Part shown: piece after piece, positions 8,004 to 17,276 of the stretch | Layout of the letters: every line of letters begins with the position of its first letter | How positions within the stretch are numbered: position 1 is the first letter of the stretch | NCBI RefSeq assembly: GCF_016625195.1 | Contig: NZ_JACVUP010000001.1 | Span: forward strand, 496,001 to 560,000 | Direction of reading: 5' to 3' | Source: Erwinia sp. S63 | Lineage (GTDB): Bacteria; Pseudomonadota; Gammaproteobacteria; Enterobacterales; Enterobacteriaceae | Length of the DNA: 64,000 nt | Made by a program: the position numbers and the translations under genes | Notes under the pieces: model-generated | The model's database searches: none | Seen by the model: only the letters and a program-made list of their open reading frames with translations | What the model was told of the DNA's origin: nothing

Positions 8004-8879
8004 ATGAAATCTGAAGCCCGCACGCTAAAACCCGCGACGCCTGTCGTCGCTCAACCGGCGCAGGTGATTGCGCTTAACGTGCCACAGAAACCGCGCGCCC
8101 GTCAGCGCTGGCTGCAACCGCTGCTACAACGACTGATCCCGGCGAGTTGCGGTGTGATTTTGCTGCTGTTTGTCTGGCAGCTGGCATCAATGTCGAGCAA
8201 AGGCTTTCCAACGCCGTTTGCCACCTGGCAGGCGGCCGTCACGCTGTTCACTGACCCTTTCTATAACAACGGGCCCAACGACCAGGGCATTGGATGGAAC
8301 ATCGTCGCCTCGCTGCAACGCGTGGCAGTGGGTTTTGGGCTGGCAGCGCTGGTGGGCATCCCAGCCGGTTTCCTGATTGGCCGCTTCACCTTTGTGGCAC
8401 GCATGTTCAACCCAATCATCGCGCTGCTGCGTCCGGTCAGCCCGCTGGCGTGGTTGCCGATTGGTCTGCTGCTGTTTCAGCGTGCGGAACCCGCTTCCAG
8501 CTGGACCATATTCATCTGCTCAATCTGGCCGATGGTGATCAACACCGCCGAGGGCGTGCAGCGCATCCCGCAGGATTACCTCAATGTGGCCCGCGTGCTG
8601 CAACTCAACGAATGGACGGTGATGCGCCGCATCCTGTTCCCGGCGGTATTGCCCGCCGTGCTCACCGGGATGCGCCTGTCGATGGGCATCGCCTGGCTGG
8701 TGATCGTCGCCGCCGAGATGCTGACCGGTGGTCTCGGGATTGGCTTCTGGATCTGGAACGAGTGGAACAACCTCAATGTGGAAAACATCCTGATCGCCAT
8801 CGTAGTGATCGGCGTGATTGGGCTGTTGCTGGAGCAGGCACTGATGCTGCTGGCACGTCGTTTTAGCTGGGATAAATAA
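8004..8879 (+). CDS. nasE: Nitrate ABC transporter permease
   Basis: This 291-residue inner-membrane protein has a charged N-terminal tail of about 45 residues and then about six hydrophobic segments. The binding-protein-dependent transport permease signature appears in the stretch from LNVARVLQLNEW to GMRLSMGIAWLVIVAAEM (the EAA loop region). It forms the membrane channel for nitrate import with the NasF and NasD neighbours. The gene sits between them with gaps of 11 and 7 bases. Confidence 0.94.
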   Translation: MKSEARTLKPATPVVAQPAQVIALNVPQKPRARQRWLQPLLQRLIPASCGVILLLFVWQLASMSSKGFPTPFATWQAAVTLFTDPFYNNGPNDQGIGWNIVASLQRVAVGFGLAALVGIPAGFLIGRFTFVARMFNPIIALLRPVSPLAWLPIGLLLFQRAEPASSWTIFICSIWPMVINTAEGVQRIPQDYLNVARVLQLNEWTVMRRILFPAVLPAVLTGMRLSMGIAWLVIVAAEMLTGGLGIGFWIWNEWNNLNVENILIAIVVIGVIGLLLEQALMLLARRFSWDK

Positions 8880-8886
8880 GGGGCCG

Positions 8887-9678
8887 ATGATGAATCCGAT
8901 TATTCGTGTACAGCAGGTGAGTCAGCGTTTTAACACCGCCAGCGGTGAATTTCTCGCCCTCGATAACGTTAGCTTCGATATCCACGCGGGTGAAACATTG
9001 AGCCTGATTGGCCACTCCGGCTGCGGTAAATCTACTTTGCTCAACCTGATCGCCGGCTTAACTCAACCGAGCAGCGGCGTGTTGCTGTGTGAGAACCGCG
9101 AAATCAGCGGCCCCGGCCCTGAGCGTGCGGTGGTGTTCCAGAATCATTCGCTGCTGCCGTGGCTCACAGCTTATCAAAACGTCGAGCTGGCGGTGCAGCA
9201 GGTGTTTAAAGGGCAGATGAACAAGCGCGAGATGAGCGAGTGGATCGAGCACAACCTCAATCGCGTGCAGATGAGCCACGCCATGCACAAGCGCCCCTCG
9301 GAAATCTCCGGCGGCATGAAACAGCGCGTCGGTATTGCGCGTGCGCTGGCGATGAAACCGCGTGTGCTGCTGTTGGATGAGCCGTTCGGCGCGCTTGACG
9401 CCTTAACGCGCGCCCACTTGCAAGACAGCGTGATGCGCATCCAGCAGGAGCTGAAAACCACCATTGTACTGATCACCCATGATGTGGATGAAGCGGTATT
9501 ACTGTCGGACCGCGTGCTGATGATGACCAATGGTCCGGCGGCGCAGGTTGGCGAGATCCTCGCTATCGATCTGCCGCGCCCGCGTTCCCGCGTGGCGCTG
9601 GCCGATGAGCCGCGCTATCACCAGCTACGCCAGCAGATCCTGCATTTCCTCTACGAAAAACAGACGGCAGTGGCGTAA
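8887..9678 (+). CDS. nasD: Nitrate ABC transporter ATP-binding protein
   Basis: This 263-residue ATPase has Walker A GHSGCGKST near residue 40, Q-loop VVFQNHSLLPW, signature SGGMKQRVGIARALA and Walker B VLLLDEPFGALD. It resembles the NrtC/NrtD and SsuB type of importer ATPase and lacks the extra C-terminal substrate-binding domain of cyanobacterial NrtC. It energises nitrate uptake by NasF and NasE. The next gene starts ten bases after its stop. Confidence 0.94.
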   Translation: MMNPIIRVQQVSQRFNTASGEFLALDNVSFDIHAGETLSLIGHSGCGKSTLLNLIAGLTQPSSGVLLCENREISGPGPERAVVFQNHSLLPWLTAYQNVELAVQQVFKGQMNKREMSEWIEHNLNRVQMSHAMHKRPSEISGGMKQRVGIARALAMKPRVLLLDEPFGALDALTRAHLQDSVMRIQQELKTTIVLITHDVDEAVLLSDRVLMMTNGPAAQVGEILAIDLPRPRSRVALADEPRYHQLRQQILHFLYEKQTAVA

Positions 9679-9688
9679 GGAGCGGGCG

Positions 9689-12600
9689 ATGACTCAGCAG
9701 CTGGTGGTGATCGGTAACGGGATGGCGGCGATGCGCATGGTGGAAACCTTGCTGCAGCGTGCACCAGGCCGCTATGCCATCACGGTGATTGGCCGTGAAG
9801 CGCAGGGTAATTACAACCGCGTCATGCTGTCACCCGTGCTGTCTGGGGAAAAAGCCTTCGCTGACACGCTGATCCACACGCCGGAATGGTATGTCGCACA
9901 TGACGTACAACTGCTGATGGGGGAAGAAGCGCTGCAGGTGGATCTCACTGCGCGGACGGTGTTCACCGATCAACGCACGCTGCACTGGGATCAGCTGGTG
10001 TTCGCCTGTGGATCCCAACCCCGTATGCCGGATCTGCCGGGGGTTGAGCACCCACAGGTTTTAGGTTTCCGCACGCTGCGCGATGTCGACACCATGCTGG
10101 CGCAGGATGGCCCCGTGGTGGTGCTGGGCGGCGGGTTGATTGGCGTGGAAGCCGCTGCGGCGCTGCGTCTGCGCGGGCGCGACGTCACGCTGCTGCATCA
10201 TCGTCCGTGGCTGTTGGATCGCCAACTGGACCAACAGGCGGGCGCGCTGCTGACACAGCATCTCGCTGATCGCGGCATCCACTGCCGCCTCGGCGTGTCG
10301 CTGCAATCGATCCAGCGCGCTCACGTGACGCTCACCGATGGCACGTTGCTGCCCGCGCAGCAGGTGGTCATGGCGATTGGCGTGGTGCCTGAAATCGCCC
10401 TGGCGCAGCAGGCGGGTGTGCCGTGTCAGCGTGGCATCATCGTCAACCGCCAGCTGCAAACTCAGGTCGCTAACGTCTATGCCCTCGGCGAATGCTGTGA
10501 AATCGACGGGCAGACCTTTGGCCTGGTGGCGCCGTGCCTCGCTCAGGCCGACGTGCTGGCAGCACAGCTTGCTGATGAAACGATGGCGGATTTTCACTAT
10601 CAGGAGAGCGGTACACGGCTCAAAGTCACCGGCATTGAGATGTTCAGCGCGGGCGACATCCGTGAAGGCGACTCTATCACCAGTTTTGATCCTTTCGACG
10701 GCCACTATCGCCGTCTGTTCTTGCGCGATGGCGCCCTGCGCGGCGTGCTGCTGTTTGGCGACAGTCAGGGCGCCAGTTCGCTGCTAACCCAATTACAACA
10801 GGCAGAACACGTGGATATTCACGCGCTGTTTGGTCTGGATAATCCCTTAACGCAGCCGTGTGCTGCAGGAAGCAATGTCATGAGCAAACCTCTTCTCGCC
10901 GTGGTCGGCCACGGTATGGTCAGCCACCATTTTCTTGAGCAGCTGGTGAGTCGTGAGCTGCATCAGCACTATCACATCGTGGTGTATGGCGATGAGCCGC
11001 AGATGGCGTATGACCGCGTGCACCTCACCGAGTACTTCACCGGCAAAAGTGCCGACGATCTCTCTCTGGTGAGCGAGAACTTCTTCGAGCAACACGGGAT
11101 AGAATTGCGCACGGGTTGCGAAGTGCTGGCGATTGATACAGACAAGCGCAGCCTGCGCGATGCCAGCGGTGCTGAGCTGGCATGGGACAAACTGGTGCTG
11201 GCTACCGGATCGATGCCGTTTGTGCCGCCGGTGCCAGGACGTGAGAACCCACGCTGTTTTGTCTATCGCACTCTGGCCGATCTCGATGCGATTGCCGCCT
11301 GCGCCAAACAGGCCACGCGCGGCGTGGTGATCGGCGGCGGTTTGCTGGGTTTGGAAGCGGCCAACGCCCTGAAGCAACTTGGGCTGGAAACCCACGTGGT
11401 GGAGTTTGCCCCGCGTCTGATGGCGGTGCAGTTGGATGACGGCGGGGCGCAAATGCTGCGCGGCAAAATCAGCGCGCTGGGCGTGCAAATCCACACCAGC
11501 AAACAGACCGAAGCGATTGAAAGCCAGCCGGACGGCAGCGTGCTGCTGCGCTTTGCCGATGGCAGCGTACTGGAAACCGATCTGATTGTTTTCTCCGCGG
11601 GCATCCGACCACGAGATACTTTGGCGCGTGCGGCGGGCATTCAACTCGGCGAGCGGGGTGGCATTGCCATTAACGACGGCTGTGAAACCAACGTGGCCGG
11701 CGTGTATGCGATAGGCGAGTGTGCGCTGTGGCAAGGGCAGGTATTTGGTTTGGTGGCACCGGGCTATCAGATGGCGCGCGTGCTGGCAGCGCAACTGGCG
11801 CAGGAGGAGATGGCATTCAGCGGCGCAGATATGAGCACCAAACTCAAACTGCTCGGTGTCGAAGTGGCCTCCTTTGGTGATGCGCATGGCCGTACCGCTG
11901 ACAGTCAAAGTTATCACTGGACCGATAATCCGAAAGGCATCTACAAAAAACTGGTGGTGTGCAAAGACGGTAAAACCCTGCTCGGCGGTGTGCTGGTGGG
12001 TGACAGCGGTGATTACAGCAGTCTGCTTCAGATGATGCTCAACAAGATGCCGCTGCCGAGTGAACCAGAAAGCCTTATTCTGCCGCAGCTGGCAGGGGCG
12101 CCATCCAAAGCGTTGGGCGTAGCGGCGTTGCCGGAAGCCGCGCAGATCTGCTCCTGCCACAACGTCAGCAAAGGCGATATTTGTGCCGCCGTGCAGGGCG
12201 GTTGCGGCGATATGGCCGCCATCAAAAGCTGCACCAAAGCGGCCACCGGCTGTGGCGGCTGCAGCGCACTGGTGAAACAGGTGATGGAGCTGGAGCTGGC
12301 GAATCAGGGTGTGGTGGTCAAAAAGGATATTTGCGAGCACTTTGCCTATTCGCGCCAGGAGCTCTATCACCTGATTCGCGTCGGCAATATCACCACCTTT
12401 GATCAACTGATTCAGCAGCATGGTCGAGGTCACGGCTGTGAAGTGTGCAAGCCGCTGGCGGGCTCGCTGCTGGCCTCGTGCTGGAACGAGTATCTGCTCA
12501 AACCCCAGCATCTGCCGTTGCAGGACACCAATGACCGCTACTTTGCCAATATCCAGAAAGACGGCACTTACTCCGTGGTGCCGCGCGTGCCAGCCGGAGA

Positions 12601-13756
12601 AATCACGCCTAAAGGGCTGATTGCCATCGGCGAAGTAGCTGCCCGTTACGATCTCTACACTAAAATTACCGGCGGGCAGCGCATCGATCTGTTTGGTGCA
12701 CGGCTGGATCAGTTGCCGGACATCTGGGAAACGCTGATTGCCGCTGGCTTCGAGACCGGCCACGCCTACGGCAAATCGCTGCGCACCGTGAAATCCTGTG
12801 TCGGTTCTACCTGGTGCCGCTATGGCGTGCAGGATTCCACAGCTTTCGCCATCGCGCTGGAGAATCGCTACAAAGGGCTGCGCGCACCACACAAAATCAA
12901 AATGGCAGTGTCGGGCTGTACCCGCGAGTGTGCTGAAGCGCAGAGCAAAGACATTGGGGTGATCGCCACCGACAAAGGCTGGAACCTCTACGTTTGTGGC
13001 AACGGTGGCATGAAGCCGCGTCACGCTGACCTGTTCGCCAGCGATCTGGATGATGAAACCCTGCTGCGCTATGTCGATCGTATTCTGATGTTTTATGTGC
13101 GCACCGCCGACCGTCTGCAACGCACCAGCGTGTGGATGGACAATATGGAAGGAGGATTGGATTACCTGCGCAGCGTAATTATCGAGGATGCCCTCGGCAT
13201 CGGCGACATGCTGGAGCAGGAGATGCAGCTGGTGGTGGATCGCTACCAGTGTGAATGGCAGAGCACGCTGCAGGACCCTTCACGCCGCGCATTGTTCAGT
13301 GCAACCGTCAACAGTGAGCAAGCGGATGAAACCCTGAACTATGTGCGCGTGCGCGACCAGCGACAACCCGCGGCCATGGATATCATTCCAGTGACAACGC
13401 TGCCCGCCGAACCCTGGAGTGCCATTTGTGATGTGGCGTCGATTCCTGAGGCCGCAGGAATGGGCGCACGACTGGGTAGCCAGCGTGTGGCGCTGTTCCG
13501 CTTTGGTGAGGCGTTCTACGCATTGGAGGATCTTGAGCCGGGCACGCAGGCCAGCGTGCTATCCCGCGGGATTCTCGGCGATGTGGCGGGCGAACCGGTG
13601 GTGATCTCGCCACTCTACAAGCAGCGGATTCGTTTACGCGATGGGCAGAGTCTGGATAATACCGAGCATCAGCTGCGCTGCTGGCCGGTACGCGTGGATG
13701 GCGGCAAGGTGTGGCTCGGCCATCAACCTATTCTCGCGCTCGCGGCAGCATCATGA
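9689..13756 (+). CDS. nasB: NasC-NasB fusion: NAD(P)H oxidoreductase plus assimilatory nitrite reductase
   Basis: This is one uninterrupted 1,355-residue protein. Residues 1-397 are a FAD/NAD(P)-binding oxidoreductase (GNGMAAMRMVE near 8 and VVLGGGLIGVEAA near 147), like the electron-transfer subunit NasC. Residues 398-1355 (958 residues) are a nitrite reductase with a second FAD/NAD module. They also hold a BFD-type 2Fe-2S segment (CSCHNVSKGD), siroheme/4Fe-4S cysteines at 1037, 1043, 1077 and 1081 (CX5C and CX3C), and a NirD-like domain from about 1242 without Rieske ligands. The 958-residue part is about the size of a free-standing Klebsiella NasB. A relic AGGA-plus-ATG start survives at the junction near 10880. 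It reduces nitrite to ammonium in the cytoplasm. Confidence 0.92.
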   Translation: MTQQLVVIGNGMAAMRMVETLLQRAPGRYAITVIGREAQGNYNRVMLSPVLSGEKAFADTLIHTPEWYVAHDVQLLMGEEALQVDLTARTVFTDQRTLHWDQLVFACGSQPRMPDLPGVEHPQVLGFRTLRDVDTMLAQDGPVVVLGGGLIGVEAAAALRLRGRDVTLLHHRPWLLDRQLDQQAGALLTQHLADRGIHCRLGVSLQSIQRAHVTLTDGTLLPAQQVVMAIGVVPEIALAQQAGVPCQRGIIVNRQLQTQVANVYALGECCEIDGQTFGLVAPCLAQADVLAAQLADETMADFHYQESGTRLKVTGIEMFSAGDIREGDSITSFDPFDGHYRRLFLRDGALRGVLLFGDSQGASSLLTQLQQAEHVDIHALFGLDNPLTQPCAAGSNVMSKPLLAVVGHGMVSHHFLEQLVSRELHQHYHIVVYGDEPQMAYDRVHLTEYFTGKSADDLSLVSENFFEQHGIELRTGCEVLAIDTDKRSLRDASGAELAWDKLVLATGSMPFVPPVPGRENPRCFVYRTLADLDAIAACAKQATRGVVIGGGLLGLEAANALKQLGLETHVVEFAPRLMAVQLDDGGAQMLRGKISALGVQIHTSKQTEAIESQPDGSVLLRFADGSVLETDLIVFSAGIRPRDTLARAAGIQLGERGGIAINDGCETNVAGVYAIGECALWQGQVFGLVAPGYQMARVLAAQLAQEEMAFSGADMSTKLKLLGVEVASFGDAHGRTADSQSYHWTDNPKGIYKKLVVCKDGKTLLGGVLVGDSGDYSSLLQMMLNKMPLPSEPESLILPQLAGAPSKALGVAALPEAAQICSCHNVSKGDICAAVQGGCGDMAAIKSCTKAATGCGGCSALVKQVMELELANQGVVVKKDICEHFAYSRQELYHLIRVGNITTFDQLIQQHGRGHGCEVCKPLAGSLLASCWNEYLLKPQHLPLQDTNDRYFANIQKDGTYSVVPRVPAGEITPKGLIAIGEVAARYDLYTKITGGQRIDLFGARLDQLPDIWETLIAAGFETGHAYGKSLRTVKSCVGSTWCRYGVQDSTAFAIALENRYKGLRAPHKIKMAVSGCTRECAEAQSKDIGVIATDKGWNLYVCGNGGMKPRHADLFASDLDDETLLRYVDRILMFYVRTADRLQRTSVWMDNMEGGLDYLRSVIIEDALGIGDMLEQEMQLVVDRYQCEWQSTLQDPSRRALFSATVNSEQADETLNYVRVRDQRQPAAMDIIPVTTLPAEPWSAICDVASIPEAAGMGARLGSQRVALFRFGEAFYALEDLEPGTQASVLSRGILGDVAGEPVVISPLYKQRIRLRDGQSLDNTEHQLRCWPVRVDGGKVWLGHQPILALAAAS

Positions 13757-16356
13757 AAACCACCTGTCCTTACTGCGGCGTAGGCTGTGGCGTAGAAATC
13801 CACGCGCCCGATCAGCCGGTGAGCGGGGACCGCCAGCATCCGGCGAACTTTGGCCGCCTGTGCGTGAAAGGCTCTGCGCTGGGTGAAACCCTGTCTCATG
13901 AAGGGCGTCTGTTGTGGCCGAAGATCAACGGTGAACGCGTCAGCATGGATCAGGCGCTGGATCATGTCGCACAAGGGCTGCGCCGTATCATCGATCAGCA
14001 TGGCCCCCAGGCAGTGGCATTTTATGGCTCTGGCCAACTTCTGACCGAGGACTACTACACCGCCAACAAGCTGATGAAGGGCTTTATCGGCGCCGCCAAT
14101 ATCGATACCAACTCACGGCTCTGTATGGCATCGGCGGTGGTGGGCTACAAACGGGCGTTTGGCGCCGATGCCGTGCCCTGCTGTTATGAAGATATCGAGC
14201 AGGCGGATATGGTGGTGCTGGTCGGTTCAAACGCGGCGTGGGCGCATCCGGTGGCGTGGCAGCGGCTGGTGCAGGCGAAAACCGATCGACCCGAGATGCA
14301 GCTGGTGGTGATCGACCCACGTCGCACCGCCAGCTGTGATATCGCCGATCTGCATCTGGCCTTGCAGCCGGGGTCGGACAGTGCGCTGTTCGCCGGGCTG
14401 CTTAACTGGCTGAGCGACAATGATGCGGTGGAGGCAAGCATGCTGCCCCATCTTTCCAATGTCGAAGCCACGCTGGCCGCCTGCAAAGCCTGGGATCTGG
14501 CCACAGTTGCCGCCGCCTGCCAGCTCAGCGAGCAAGATATTGTGGCTTTCTGGCAACGGTTTGCCCAGCAACCCCGCGTGGTGACGTTGTGGTGCATGGG
14601 CATTAACCAGTCGCAAACCGGCAGTGACAACAATAACGCCATCATCAATGCCCATCTGCTCAGCGGAAAAATCGGCTATGCAGGCGCGGGTCCCTTTTCA
14701 TTAACCGGACAGCCGAACGCCATGGGCGGGCGTGAAGTCGGTGGCTTAGCCAATCAGCTGGCGGCGCACATGGGGTTCAGCGAAGAGGAGGTGGATCGTG
14801 TGAGTCGCTTCTGGAACAGCCCGCAGGTGGCGCTTCAGCCCGGATTAACAGCGGTTAATTTGTTCAATGCGATTGATCGTGGCGAGGTCAAAGCGGTGTG
14901 GATCATGGGCACCAATCCGGCGGTGTCGATGCCCGAAGGCAATCGTATCGCACAGGCGTTGGCCAGGTGCGAACTGGTGGTGGTGTCCGAAGTGAGTGCG
15001 CGCAGTGATACCGCTGATTTAGCTGATGTTTTGCTACCTGCACAAGGGTGGGGCGAGAAGAACGGCACGGTGACCAACTCCGAGCGGCGCATCTCACGCC
15101 AGCGCAGTTTTATTGCCCCGGCCGGCGAAGCGAAACCTGACTGGTGGTTGCTGGCGCAGGTGGCGCAGCGTCTGGGCTATGCCGAAGCCTTTGGCTGGCA
15201 GCATCCCAGTGAAATCTTTGCCGAACATGCCGCGCTGTCTGGCTTTGAAAATCAAGGCCGCCGCGCTTTCGACATCAGCGCCCTGGCGCAGATCACCCGT
15301 GAGCAATATGACCAGCTTGCGCCCGTGCAATGGCCGCTCAATGACGGCGCACCGAGTGGCACCGCACGGCTGTTTGCCGATCGTCGTTTCTTCCACGCGG
15401 ATGGCAAAGCGCGTTTGTTGCCGCCTGCCATCCCGATTAAGACGCTCACCAGTGCGCGATATCCCTTATTGATGAATACCGGACGCATTCGTGACCAATG
15501 GCACACCATGACGCGCACCGGCAACGTGCCGCGCCTGATGCAGCATTACGATGAGCCTTTTGTCGCGCTGAACCCGCATGATGCGGCGGCACACGGCTTA
15601 AGTCAGGGCGAGCTCACCCGCGTGCAGTCGGCATTGGGCTGGTGGAGTGGTCGTGTGGTGATCGACAGTGGCTTAACGCGTGGACAGCTGTTTGTCCCGA
15701 TGCACTGGACGCGTCAGTTTAGTGCGCAGGCGAATGTCGACGGCTTAGTGGCGGCTCACTGCTGTCCCGACTCGGGGCAACCTGCGTTGAAGCAGACCGC
15801 AGTGCGTTTGCAACCGCTGCGTCCAACGTGGCAAGGGTGGTTATTCTTGCCGGAGGTGATCACGCCACCGCAACTGCTGTATTGGTCGCGTGCGCCGCAA
15901 CAGGGTGTACAGCGTTATGTGCTGGCGGGTGAGGCGCAGGCCGCGGATTGGTTAATGCAGTTACCCGCTCTGCAGGAACTGCAGTGGCAACAGGCGCAGG
16001 CGGGACAGCAGTTACACATGCTGGGCTGGCGCAGCGGGCGCTTAGTGTGTGCGTTTTATGCCGCGCCCTGGCTGCCAGAAATTGATCATGGCTTTGTGGC
16101 GCGAGCCTTCACGGAGACGCCATCTTCTCCACAGCAGCGCCATGCGCTATTGGGTGGGCGTCCGGCTCAGGGTGAAAGCCAGGGCCGGACGATTTGCAGC
16201 TGTTTCGGCGTGGGTGAAGTGGCGATTCGTCGGGCGATTGAGCAGGGCTGCGACTCGCCAGCGGCACTGGGGGCAGCGTTAAAGTGCGGCACCAACTGTG
16301 GTTCCTGTATTCCGGAGCTAAAAAACTTACTGGCAACCCTGCGCGTGGCGCAGTAG
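13753..16356 (+). CDS. nasA: Assimilatory nitrate reductase catalytic subunit
   Basis: This is an 867-residue molybdopterin oxidoreductase. The N-terminal 4Fe-4S ligands are in CPYCGVGCG (Cys 5, 8, 12) with the fourth in RLCVKGS near residue 42. The central part carries molybdopterin guanine dinucleotide-binding segments, and the C-terminal molybdopterin domain contains LMNTGRIRDQWHTMTRTG. The last about 55 residues form a BFD-like 2Fe-2S domain (TICSCFGVGE, CGTNCGSC), as in Klebsiella NasA. It reduces nitrate to nitrite in the cytoplasm. The ATG overlaps the nasB stop (ATGA), indicating translational coupling. Confidence 0.95.
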   Translation: MKTTCPYCGVGCGVEIHAPDQPVSGDRQHPANFGRLCVKGSALGETLSHEGRLLWPKINGERVSMDQALDHVAQGLRRIIDQHGPQAVAFYGSGQLLTEDYYTANKLMKGFIGAANIDTNSRLCMASAVVGYKRAFGADAVPCCYEDIEQADMVVLVGSNAAWAHPVAWQRLVQAKTDRPEMQLVVIDPRRTASCDIADLHLALQPGSDSALFAGLLNWLSDNDAVEASMLPHLSNVEATLAACKAWDLATVAAACQLSEQDIVAFWQRFAQQPRVVTLWCMGINQSQTGSDNNNAIINAHLLSGKIGYAGAGPFSLTGQPNAMGGREVGGLANQLAAHMGFSEEEVDRVSRFWNSPQVALQPGLTAVNLFNAIDRGEVKAVWIMGTNPAVSMPEGNRIAQALARCELVVVSEVSARSDTADLADVLLPAQGWGEKNGTVTNSERRISRQRSFIAPAGEAKPDWWLLAQVAQRLGYAEAFGWQHPSEIFAEHAALSGFENQGRRAFDISALAQITREQYDQLAPVQWPLNDGAPSGTARLFADRRFFHADGKARLLPPAIPIKTLTSARYPLLMNTGRIRDQWHTMTRTGNVPRLMQHYDEPFVALNPHDAAAHGLSQGELTRVQSALGWWSGRVVIDSGLTRGQLFVPMHWTRQFSAQANVDGLVAAHCCPDSGQPALKQTAVRLQPLRPTWQGWLFLPEVITPPQLLYWSRAPQQGVQRYVLAGEAQAADWLMQLPALQELQWQQAQAGQQLHMLGWRSGRLVCAFYAAPWLPEIDHGFVARAFTETPSSPQQRHALLGGRPAQGESQGRTICSCFGVGEVAIRRAIEQGCDSPAALGAALKCGTNCGSCIPELKNLLATLRVAQ

Positions 16357-16367
16357 CGGAGAACTTC

Positions 16368-17189
16368 ATGACTCAGGCCATTGAGCGTCTTGAAAAACTG
16401 TTCACTCTCCAGAGTGGGGATGCGGCGTCGGGCTGTGTATGGCTGGTGGGCGCAGGGCCGGGTGATGTCGAATTACTGACGCTGAAAGCACTACGCCTGA
16501 TCAAAAGCGCCGATGTGGTGGTGTATGACCGCCTGGTAAGCGAAGAGATCATGGCCGAAGTACCGCCCAGCACGCTGGCCATTGATGTCGGTAAAAAGCC
16601 CGGCAGCCATGGTCTGAAGCAGGCGCAGATTAATCAGTTGCTGGCCGATCTGGCGGCAAGTGGTCGTTTAGTGGTGCGTTTGAAGGGTGGCGATCCCTTT
16701 ATTTTCGGACGTGGCGGTGAGGAGATGTTGTTTCTGCAGCAGGCGGGTATTGCCTGCCAGATAGTGCCCGGCATCACCGCAGCCGCGGGTTGTGCGGCAG
16801 CCAGCGGCATCCCGTTGACGCATCGCGATTGTGCGCAATCTTTACGGCTAATCACCGGACATGGCAAAAGTGGTGAGCCGCAGTTGGAAGATGCCAGTTT
16901 AGCCGCCAGCAATCAGACGCTGGTGTTTTACATGGGATTGAAATGGAGCGCCAGCATCAGCGCCCAGTTGCAGGCGCACGGTCGCGCTGCCGATACGCCA
17001 GTGGCGATCATTGAAAATGGCACGCGCCCTGACCAGCGCGTGATGGTGACGACGCTGGCGGACCTGACGGCGACCATCGCGCGCGAACAGGCGCAATCTC
17101 CCGCCTTGCTGCTGGTGGGCGAGGTGGTACGCTTTTATCGGCAGCCTCATACCGCCGATCTCAGCGCAATTTCACTTATGGCTAAATAA
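16368..17189 (+). CDS. cobA: Uroporphyrinogen-III C-methyltransferase (siroheme synthesis)
   Basis: This 273-residue protein is a SUMT-type methyltransferase, lacking the dehydrogenase/ferrochelatase half of CysG. Family motifs are WLVGAGPGDVELLTLKA, VVYDRLVS, VRLKGGDPFIFGRGGEE and PGITAAAGCAAASGIPLTHR. It makes precorrin-2, the precursor of the siroheme that NasB needs, which explains its place as the last gene of the nas operon, 11 bases after nasA. The ATG at 16368 follows GGAGA. Confidence 0.94.
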   Translation: MTQAIERLEKLFTLQSGDAASGCVWLVGAGPGDVELLTLKALRLIKSADVVVYDRLVSEEIMAEVPPSTLAIDVGKKPGSHGLKQAQINQLLADLAASGRLVVRLKGGDPFIFGRGGEEMLFLQQAGIACQIVPGITAAAGCAAASGIPLTHRDCAQSLRLITGHGKSGEPQLEDASLAASNQTLVFYMGLKWSASISAQLQAHGRAADTPVAIIENGTRPDQRVMVTTLADLTATIAREQAQSPALLLVGEVVRFYRQPHTADLSAISLMAK

Positions 17190-17276
17190 ACTCGCATTTT
17201 CCCCCCTTAATCCACGCTTTAGCCTTGGCGGGTTTTGGCATCCTATGCTCAGAATTCCTGCCAGCTGAGGTATGTC

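Noticed and set aside
10847-13120. A 757-codon open frame on the minus strand inside nasB
   Set aside because: It lies wholly antisense to a well-supported gene of high GC content, has no ribosome-binding site and gives a His-rich, low-complexity product typical of a shadow frame.
17190-17276. Flagellar sigma28 promoter in front of flhB
   Set aside because: I could not find a TAAA/GCCGATAA pair with proper spacing; the region may contain an FlhDC-dependent promoter that I cannot recognise by eye.
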